64,000 nucleotides of DNA, taken from positions 1-64,000 of the forward strand of contig JAUCBJ010008331.1 of assembly GCA_032718475.1 (NCBI GenBank), given 5' to 3'. The position numbers were made by a program, and so were the translations under genes. The notes below the pieces were generated by a model, which saw only the letters and a program-made list of their open reading frames with translations, made no database searches and was not told the origin of the DNA. Of this stretch, positions 24,101 through 36,100 are shown one piece after another (position 1 is the stretch's first letter; every line of letters starts with the position of its first letter). Source of the stretch: Nemertoderma westbladi (lineage: Eukaryota > Xenacoelomorpha > Nemertodermatida > Nemertodermatidae).

Positions 24101-27100
24101 GTCGTTTCTGCTTGTTTATAACAGGTTAACGTGGTCGTATATAATACTACGTTACGTATTATCCAGAACCTGTCAACTGACTCCTATGACTCGTCAGCTC
24201 AGTCAGGCAACGTCCAAGTACTTAGTTACGTGCAGACCTACCCGCCACCCGTTAGGTTTTTTACTAAACATGCTTGGCAATAAATATATTATACTAAGGG
24301 TAACTCCGATATAATTACGAACATGTAGCTGTAGATAGTTTGCTCACTTATATGGTGTTGAATATTATTCGATTATGCCGGGAGTTGAGCGATGACGTAC
24401 TGTAAAAATATCAATGTAACATTTATTAATGAAGTCACACTGAATTGTCGCCTTCAGTCGACGCATGTGATCGATTCTCACTTTGCTGTATAATGTGAGC
24501 AAAGGGACTACACAGGGCATGGGTACAGGAAATGTTACCCGGCATTTATAATATGGTAAATAAATAACTACAACAAATACATTTTTAATATGCACCCACC
24601 CCCATGGGTACGATGCTTTCCTTACTTCACTTCCCATATATCACATGGTTCTGTGAGTGTAAATTGTAAGTACAAGAATCCCTTGTTATTAGTGGGCGAA
24701 ATATCATGGCAGATCACTATTTTAAATGTCAGTGTCTCGTAATCCAACTGGAAATTCTCCCTGAGAAATACTATTAATTCCTCCAATGTGCGTGAGTGAC
24801 TGCTTGGTCTCTCTGGCCGAGTAGCATAAACATTAAACAGCTTCGAGGAAACCACCCAGCCGTGTTTATGGTGCCTCATAAAATTACTGAATGAATGTTG
24901 AGCGTACGTGATGTGTGTGTGTGGTTAGCATGTTCAGTCTGGAGAATATGAACTCAATCCTAGTAACGGGGTTGATTGACCGGCTTAGTAATCCTGTCTG
25001 TTTGTGTATTTGCCCAATAATATGTGTAATTTACTTGTCTTTCTCCAGAGGACACTCATGTTGAATCACCCTGTATTTTCGTCTGACTTTCCCACTCTCA
25101 CCTACCACTACTCAACGAATCATATAATTTACTGATATGAGAATGGAAACTCTTTGAGTGCTGGGTTGCGAAATATATAAAAAATAATTGCGTGCTGAGA
25201 TTACTGGCGGGGCAAATAAGTTGCCTTGTATGCTGCCGAGAATGCATACAATTTATGAAACGAAACATTTGGTTGAGTGACAGCGACCTTGGCGGACCGG
25301 ACCGGACCGGACCGGACCGGACCGGACCGGACCGGACCGGACCGGACCGGACCAGCCTTTATGAACTTTATATTTCGCATTATATTTCGCTTTGTTATTT
25401 AGCTTAGCTTTTCAAAATAAATATAAAGTAAAATTAATAATTATTAAGTATGTTATGGTGAAAGTGAAACCATTAATTCACACAAATGGACTGGACACAA
25501 TACCAATCATACTTGTTGCTAAGCTCTGATCTGATAAATGTCATGGTTCGTTTTCGTAGCTCATCACACGATTGCGCTGAACCTGTAAGACAGAAATCAA
25601 CGGTTAGAGACCAATAATCGTGATGGATAGACGTGAAAACGTTCCTCCCTCCCCCATGTTCCGAGACACCCGATCTATGGATTTGGTTTATTTTATAGGT
25701 TATCCGTTACTCCCTGGGGAAGATGAAGGGGACCAGTTGGCTTGTATCATCGAGTTGCTAGGGATACCGAATCAGAGACTGTTGGAACAAAGTAAACGTG
25801 CTAAAAACTTTATCAGGTATTTTATGTCGTGAAAATATATTACAGCCCGTTGCTTATTATCTATATTTATTTAATATTTAAGTAATAATACTTTGGGGGG
25901 CGGGGGGGGGGGGGGGGGGGGGAACTTGACGCAAATTTAATCTCGACGAATTAATATCTCCTCCCAATAGGCAATTATTATAAATTTAGGGAAAGTAACG
26001 AACGATGTAATGTACCGTTAACGGGACGGGACTATGCCATATTCGTTTGTTCCTTGTGTTAGGGTTAATTGGTCAGGCCCAAACCATATATAGATCTACT
26101 AATGGGATATTGTGGATTGCGCCTAAGGGTAAACGAATGGGAAGTTCTACCATATGCTAACTACCCACCTAACAACAGAGATAGAGCATTATGTACCAAC
26201 AAATAGGCCTACTTTGATTTCTATATGTGTTTTGAGTTGGGTTCTTGGGTTTACTATTTTGATTGGCTTTACTGGACTCTAAATGTTTCTCGTTTCAGCT
26301 CCAAGGGTTACCCTCGTTACTGCACGGTTACTACCCTCCCCGATGGTTCTGTTGTGCTGCAAGGGGGCCGTTCCCGACGGGGTAAGATGCGCGGACCCCC
26401 GGGCAGTAAGGATTGGGTCACCGCGCTAAAGGGATGCGACGACGCGTTATTCATCGACTTCCTACAGAAATGTTTGGAGTGGGATCCCGCAGAGCGATTC
26501 GCCCCCCATCAGGTACGTTTTGTTTCGTATCAGCAGGTTCGTATCCTTGTATCAACAGGTACGTATCCTTATGTATCAACAGATACGTATCCTTGTATCA
26601 ACAGGTACGTTGCGTATCCTTATGTATCAACAGGAACTATCCTTACCTATCAACAGGTACGTATCCATATGTATCAACAGGTACGTATCCATATGTATCA
26701 ACAGGTACGTATCCTTATGTATCAACAGGTGCGTTACGTATCCTTATGTATCAACAGGTACGTATCCTTATGTATCAACAGGTACGTTAGTATCCTTATG
26801 TATCAACAGGTACGTATCCTTATGTATTAACATATACGTATCCTTACGTATTAACAGATACGTATCCTTACGTATTAACAGATACGTATCCTTGCGTATT
26901 AACAGATACGTATCCTTACGTATTAACAGATACGTATCCTTACGTATTAACAGATACGTATCCTTACGTATTAACAGATATGTATCCTTACGTATTAACA
27001 GATACGTATCCTTACGTATTAACAGATACGTATCCTTACGTATTAACAGATACGTATCCTTACGTATTAACATATACGTATCCTTACGTATTAACAGATA

Positions 27101-30100
27101 CGTATCCTTACGTATTAACAGATACGTATCCTTACGTATTAACAGATATGTATCCTTACGTATTAACAGATACGTATCCTTACGTATTAACAGATACGTA
27201 TCCTTACATATTAACAGATACGTATCCTTGCGTATTAACAGATACGTATCCTTACGTATTAACATATACGTATCCTTATGTATTAACAGATACGTATCCT
27301 TGCGTATTAACAGATACGTATCCTTGCGTATTAACAGATACGTATCCTTACGTATTAACAGATACGTATCCTTACGTATTAACAGATACGTATCCTTACG
27401 TATTAACATATACGTATCCTTACGTATTAACATATACGTATCCTTACGTATTAACAGATACGTATCCTTACGTATTAACAGATACGTATCCTTACGTATT
27501 AACAGATTTGTATCCTTACGTATTAACAGATACGTATCCTTACGTATTAACAGATACGTATCCTTACGTATTAACAGATACGTATCCTTGCGTATTAACA
27601 GATACGTATCCTTACGTATTAACAGATACGTATCCTTACGTATTAACATATACGTATCCTTACGTATTAACAGATACGTATCCTTACGTATTAACAGATA
27701 CGTATCCTTACGTATTAACATATACGTATCCTTACGTATTAACAGATACGTATCCTTACGTATTAACAGATATGTATCCTTACGTATTAACAGATACGTA
27801 TCCTTACGTATTAACATGTGCATATCCCTATGTATCAACAGGTACGTATTAACAGGTAGGTATCCTTATGTATCAACAGGTACGTATCCTTACGTATTAA
27901 CAGATACGTATCCTTACGTATTAACAGATACGTATCCTTACGTATTAACATATACGTATCCTTACGTATTAACATGTGCATATCCCTATGTATCAACAGG
28001 TACGTAACAGGTAGGTATCCTTATGTATCAACAGGTACGTATCCTTACGTATTAACAGATACGTATCCTTACGTATTAACAGATACGTATCCTTACGTAT
28101 TAACATATACGTATCCTTATGTATTAACATGTGCATATCCCTATGTATCAACAGGTACGTAACAGGTAGGTATCCTTATGTATCAACAGGTACGTATCCT
28201 TACGTATTAACAGATACGTATCCTTCCGTATTAACAGATACGTATCCTTACGTATTAACAGATACGTATCCTTACGTATTAACAGATACGTATCCTTACG
28301 TATTAACAGATACGTATCCTTACGTATTAACAGATACGTATCCTTACGTATTAACAGATATGTATCCTTACGTATTAACAGATACGTATCCTTACGTATT
28401 AACAGATACGTATCCTTACGTATTAACAGATACGTATCCTTACGTATTAACATATACGTATCCTTACGTATTAACAGATACGTATCCTTACGTATTAACA
28501 GATACGTATCCTTACGTATTAACAGATATGTATCCTTACGTATTAACAGATACGTATCCTTACGTATTAACAGATACGTATCCTTACATATTAACAGATA
28601 CGTATCCTTGCGTATTAACAGATACGTATCCTTACGTATTAACATATACGTATCCTTACGTATTAACAGATATGTATCCTTACGTATTAACAGATACGTA
28701 TCCTTACGTATTAACAGATACGTATCCTTACGTATTAACAGATACGTATCCTTACGTATTAACAGATACGTATCCTTACGTATTAACATATACGTATCCT
28801 TATGTATTAACAGATACGTATCCTTGACGTATTAACAGATACGTATCCTTACGTATTAACAGATACGTATCCTTACGTATTAACAGATACGTATCCTTAC
28901 GTATTAACAGATACGTATCCTTACGTATTAACAGATACGTATCCTTACGTATTAACAGATACGTATCCTTACGTATTAACAGATACGTATCCTTACGTAT
29001 TAACAGATACGTATCCTTACGTATTAACAGATATGTATCCTTACGTATTAACAGATACGTATCCTTACGTATTAACAGATACGTATCCTTACGTATTAAC
29101 AGATACGTATCCTTACGTATTAACATATACGTATCCTTACGTATTAACATATACGTATCCTTATGTATTAACAGATACGTATCCTTGCGTATTAACAGAT
29201 ATGTATCCTTACGTATTAACAGATACGTATCCTTACGTATTAACAGATACGTATCCTTACGTATTAACAGATACGTATCCTTACGTATTAACATATACGT
29301 ATCCTTACGTATTAACATATACGTATCCTTATGTATTAACAGATACGTATCCTTGCGTATTAACAGATACGTATCCTTGCGTATTAACAGATACGTATCC
29401 TTACGTATTAACAGATACGTATCCTTACGTATTAACAGATACGTATCCTTACGTATTAACATATACGTATCCTTTACGTATTAACAGATACGTATCCTTA
29501 CGTATTAACAGATACGTATCCTTACGTATTAACAGATACGTATCCTTACGTATTAACAGATTTGTATCCTTACGTATTAACAGATACGTATCCTTACGTA
29601 TTAACAGATACGTATCCTTACGTATTAACAGATACGTATCCTTGCGTATTAACAGATACGTATCCTTACGTATTAACAGATACGTATCCTTACGTATTAA
29701 CATATACGTATCCTTACGTATTAACAGATACGTATCCTTACGTATTAACAGATACGTATCCTTACGTATTAACATATACGTATCCTTACGTATTAACAGA
29801 TACGTATCCTTACGTATTAACAGATATGTATCCTTACGTATTAACAGATACGTATCCTTACGTATTAACATGTGCATATCCCTATGTATCAACAGGTACG
29901 TATTAACAGGTAGGTATCCTTATGTATCAACAGGTACGTATCCTTACGTATTAACAGATACGTATCCTTACGTATTAACAGATACGTATCCTTACGTATT
30001 AACATATACGTATCCTTACGTATTAACATGTGCATATCCCTATGTATCAACAGGTACGTAACAGGTAGGTATCCTTATGTATCAACAGGTACGTATCCTT

Positions 30101-33100
30101 ACGTATTAACAGATACGTATCCTTACGTATTAACATATACGTATCCTTATGTATTAACATGTGCATATCCCTATGTATCAACAGGTACGTAACAGGTAGG
30201 TATCCTTATGTATCAACAGGTACGTATCCTTACGTATTAACAGATACGTATCCTTCCGTATTAACAGATACGTATCCTTACGTATTAACAGATACGTATC
30301 CTTACGTATTAACAGATACGTATCCTTACGTATTAACAGATACGTATCCTTACGTATTAACAGATACGTATCCTTACGTATTAACAGATACGTATCCTTA
30401 CGTATTAACAGATACGTATCCTTATGTATCAACAGATACGTATCCTTACGTATTAACAGATACGTATCCTTACGTATTAACAGATACGTATCCTTACGTA
30501 TTAACAGATACGTATCCTTACGTATTAACAGATACGTATCCTTACGTATTAACAGATACGTATCCTTACGTATTAACAGATACGTATCCTTACGTATTAA
30601 CAGATACGTATCCTTACGTATTAACAGATACGTATCCTTACGTATTAACAGATACGTATCCTTACGTATTAACAGATACGTATCCTTACGTATTAACAGA
30701 TATGTATCCTTACGTATTAACAGATACGTATCCTTATGTATCAACAGATACGTATCCTTGCGTATTAACAGATATGTATCCTTACGTATTAACATATACG
30801 TATCCTTACGTATTAACAGATACGTATCCTTACGTATTAACAGATACGTATCCTTACGTATTAACAGATACGTATCCTTACGTATTAACAGATACGTATC
30901 CTTACGTATTAACAGATACGTATCCTTACGTATTAACATATACGTATCCTTACGTATTAACAGATACGTATCCTTGCGTATTAACAGATACGTATCCTTA
31001 CGTATTAACAGATACGTACCCTTACGTATTAACATATACGTATCCTTACGTATTAACAGATACGTATCCTTACGTATTAACAGATACGTATCCTTACGTA
31101 TTAACATATACGTATCCTTACGTATTAACAGATACGTATCCTTACGTATTAACAGATACGTATCCTTACGTATTAACAGATACGTATCCTTACGTATTAA
31201 CAGATACGTATCCTTACGTATTAACAGATACGTATCCTTACGTATTAACAGATACGTATCCTTACGTATTAACAGATACGTATCCTTACGTATTAACAGA
31301 TACGTATCCTTACGTATTAACAGATACGTATCCTTACGTATTAACAGATACGTATCCTTACGTATTAACAGATACGTATCCTTACGTATTAACAGATACG
31401 TATCCTTATGTATCAACAGGTACGTATCCTTACGTATCAACAGGTACGTATCCTTACGTATTAACAGATACGTATCCTTACGTATTAACAGATACGTATC
31501 CTTACGTATTAACAGATACGTATCCTTACGTATTAACAGATACGTATCCTTACGTATTAACAGATACGTATCCTTACGTATTAACAGATACGTATCCTTA
31601 CGTATTAACAGATACGTATCCTTACGTATTAACAGATACGTATCCTTACGTATTAACAGATACGTATCCTTACGTATTAACAGATACGTATCCTTACGTA
31701 TTAACAGATACGTATCCTTACGTATTAACAGATACGTATCCTTACGTATTAACAGATATGTATCCTTACGTATTAACAGATACGTATCCTTACGTATTAA
31801 CAGATATGTATCCTTACGTATTAACAGATACGTATCCTTATGTATCAACAGGTACGTATCCTTACGTATTAACAGATACGTATCCTTACGTATTAACAGA
31901 TACGTATCCTTACGTATTAACAGATACGTATCCTTACGTATTAACAGATACGTATCCTTACGTATTAACAGATACGTATCCTTACGTATTAACAGATACG
32001 TATCCTTACGTATTAACAGATACGTATCCTTACGTATTAACAGATACGTATCCTTACGTATTAACAGATACGTATCCTTACGTATTAACAGATACGTATC
32101 CTTACGTATTAACAGATACGTATCCTTACGTATTAACAGATACGTATCCTTAAGTATTAACAGATACGTATCCTTACGTATTAACAGATACGTATCCTTA
32201 TGTATTAACATATACGTATCCTTACGTATTAACATGTGCATATCCCTATATATCAACAGGTACGTATTAACAGGTAGGTATCCTTATGTATCAACAGGTA
32301 CGTATTAACAGGTAGGTATCCTTATGTATCAACAGGTACGTATCCTTACGTATTAACAGGTACGTATCCTTACGTATTAACATATACGTATCCTTACGTA
32401 TTAACATGTGCATATCCCTATGTATCAACAGGTACGTAACAGGTAGGTATCCTTATGTATCAACAGGTACGTATCCTTACGTATTAACAGATACGTATCC
32501 TTACGTATTAACAGATACGTATCCTTACGTATTAACAGATACGTATCCTTACGTATTGACAGATACGTATCCTTACGTATTAACAGATACGTATCCTTAC
32601 GTATTAACAGATACGTATCCTTACGTATTAACAGATACGTATCCTTACGTATTAACAGATACGTATCCTTACGTATTAACAGATACGTATCCTTACGTAT
32701 TAACAGATACGTATCCTTACGTATTAACAGATACGTATCCTTACGTATTAACAGATACGTATCCTTACGTATTAACAGATACGTATCCTTACGTATTAAC
32801 AGATACGTATCCTTACGTATTAACAGATACGTATCCTTACGTATTAACAGATATGTATCCTTACGTATTAACAGATACGTATCCTTATGTATCAACAGGT
32901 ACGTATCCTTACGTATTAACAGATACGTATCCTTACGTATTAACAGATACGTATCCTTACGTATTAAAAGATACGTATCCTTACGTATTAACAGATACTT
33001 ATCCTTACGTATTAACAGATACGTATCCTTACGTATTAACAGATACGTATCCTTACGTATTAACAGATACGTATCCTTACGTATTAACAGATACGTATCC

Positions 33101-36100
33101 TTACGTATTAACAGATACGTATCCTTACGTATTAACAGATACGTATCCTTACGTATTAACAGATACGTATCCTTACGTATTAACAGATACGTATCCTTAC
33201 GTATTAACAGATACGTATCCTTACGTATTAACAGATACGTATCCTTAAGTATTAACAGATACGTATCCTTACGTATTAACAGATACGTATCCTTATGTAT
33301 TAACATATACGTATCCTTACGTATTAACATGTGCATATCCCTATATATCAACAGGTACGTATTAACAGGTAGGTATCCTTATGTATCAACAGGTACGTAT
33401 TAACAGGTAGGTATCCTTATGTATCAACAGGTACGTATCCTTACGTATTAACAGGTACGTTACGTATCCTTATGTATCAACAGGTGCGTTACGTATCCTT
33501 ATGTATCAACAGGTACGTATCCGTACGTATCAACAGGTACGTATCCTTATGGATCAACAGATACGTATCCTTACTTATCAACAGGTACGTATCAACAGGT
33601 ACGTATCAACAGGTACGTATCAACAGATACGTATCCTTACTTATCAACAGGTACGTATCAACAGGTACGTATCCTAACGTAAAAAAAAGGGTTGCCACTC
33701 ACATTGAAACCCGTGAATAGTCAGGAAATTAATTGTTTTATTTAAATATAAGGGAATTTGATTTAAATAGAACATACTTCACCAGTTCAGGTGCGGTGTA
33801 CTCAATTCGCTCGGCTGTGTCAGTCATATTGGTGTATAGTATACATATGTACGTTTACATAGGTGACATATTAAATATGTCGCGTTTTTGGAATATACAT
33901 ACAATGCCATTGAGTAGCGATATTACATTTAGTTATATATTTGTCACCTGTGTTTGTACTTGTAAGTCGGGGAATTTAAATTAAACTGAATTGTAGTGGA
34001 AACTCTGAAGCAATAAGACTTTCTTGAAGGCAACTTGTAATTGTGTACAATTGTTGGTCCTTCAGTAACTATAACAGTTCCACACCACATCTGTACATTG
34101 AATTTTTTTATACTGTAAACAATGGGAAAAAAATGGGAAGAACTTATTAAGCTGGTGCAGTTATGTCATGGAACTCACAGCAGTCACAGTTCCTTACTAC
34201 AAATCTCCTTAAATTATTGTATAAGTTGGTATTTAAGTTAGCGTATTTAGGTTTACATTAGATCAGACTTTTATCTGGGAGAACGCGACTCCGTGCCCGT
34301 GGGTTGGGAAGTGCCCCGCGCTAGGCGACAGCTATAAACACTGGTTCATTGGCTGGTATAATTCTAACGGTATAGTTCTTCCTTGGAGGATCCAAACATG
34401 GATCGATTTTTGCCTTTTAGGTTAGGCCTATATTGGTGGACCCGGTTTTTCCCAGTGTAATTTTAGAATTAATTATCCATAGACCTATCATTAGGTCCGA
34501 CGGAACTGGTTATTGGGGAGACCCCAACACCCTGTTCCACCCGGACGAATATTTATAATGTTCAACATCGCGATAGACTGATAGTAGTTCACGTATATTT
34601 AATTCAAACCGTGTGCATTTATTTTAATCATATACCCGTCTGCCCGTTTGGCTTAAGTTATGAATTAGTGATTTGCTTAGTAAAACCTCAGATATCCTGT
34701 ACCAAACTCCGTACAGCCTTGGTAAGTGTACAGGGCCCGGTAGTCCTGTTGCCTGGATAACGGATCGGAGGATGATAGCGTGTGGCGAGCGTGGTACCGG
34801 CACAGGGTGCCGGTATTCTTCTATCTGTCTGTAGGCCTATAGCTGTATAACCTAGCCTATCCCCATTAATCATTCAGTCATTGGACGACCATGTATTGGT
34901 ATTACTCATGTCAATTCGTTATCTTCTCTACAACTAACTTATTCGTTGAATACATTCTGTCTATAACAGTTTGTCGTTTTATCACCCCGAGCATAGAGTT
35001 ACCCTCCTGTATTTTCTCTTCGATCAGCATTTTATCATTTATATTCTTGTTTTGGCGAAAGGCATCCCGAATTCTTCGTAGAGCGTAGTTTCTATAGTTA
35101 TATGAAGAGAATAGATTTGCTTCTCGGATCATCCGGCGATATAAACCCAATACAACAATACGCGAAGCCATGTTGCAGGGGTAGACTGTACTTTGTACAG
35201 TTTGTTGTAGTGCGGTTGTAATAGGCCTATAGGTACTGTATACTACTGTCTGACTGTGCTGCAGCTGGGACTACCAAGGCCATGGGACTATTAGACTAGG
35301 TAAAATTCGTTCAAAAAATTACATGCGAATCTTATCTTCCATGCCGCATTCTTCGATAAAACATTAATTTAGGTTGCCTGGTGTTACTGTCCGATACGAT
35401 ACCGCTTACCGCTACCCTACTGCCCTACGTAATGATATGTTTATGGTAATAAACCCTTCCGGTAAATTGAACATAATATTATTAGGAATTCAAATTGACC
35501 GCGGGAGCTATCCATCAATTAAATCTGTATAAATTATACACCCTGAATCGCTGAATCCTGTTATCAGCACAGAAACACGTTCGTGGGGCGACGCGCAGAA
35601 CGAGAACTTGGCAAAAATTGGCAAAATAATCAAATTGATCTGGAGTCAAAAGTTCGAGAGGTATTTGCCAGTAACATTAAAAAAATATTGGAACTTTTTC
35701 TCTAGTATGCCCATACAAAATTCGGTTGAAAATTGTTAAAATCTTCAAAAGTTATTTACGAAAGAATTTATCATTACAGTCGGACAGACATACAGCAGAC
35801 AGACAGACGGACATGAAATTTTGCCCTATTTACCAATTATAATTGTGCCGTAAGGCTCGCCCTGAATGCGTGGCTCGCCCCACACCTGTATATCAGAACA
35901 TTGAACAAACAGTATAACAATAAAAAACCACAGCCGACCTACACCGTAGTTGTCAAATTGTGGGGTGTATACGTAGAAACCCCTAGTTCAGACACACGGT
36001 GTTGATGCCTGGGATCGTATTCTTAGTTCTCAATAGCCACTCGTAGTTGACTAGATCTCACTAAATTTAGGTTTAATTTCGTACTATCTAGTCTGTCTAC

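Larger units (their letters stand above)
23980..25698 (+). other. DYRK2 intron 3
   Basis: Donor GTATCA, acceptor TTATAG at 25693-25698. Holds an unrecognised - strand frame (24622-24879), a weak tRNA-like A-box segment near 24925 and a pentanucleotide repeat at 25291-25351. Confidence 0.85.

Noticed and set aside
26768-33351. Very long frames in the 24-bp array (up to 692 codons on the - strand, 664 on +)
   Set aside because: The unit length is a multiple of three, so every frame without a stop in one unit stays open; both strands are open at once, they lie inside a kinase intron and they encode only an 8-residue period.
26513-33688. CRISPR-like array of regular repeats
   Set aside because: Units are contiguous 24-mers with no unique spacers, in a eukaryotic intron. 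The same reasoning excludes the 19-, 43- and 20-bp arrays.
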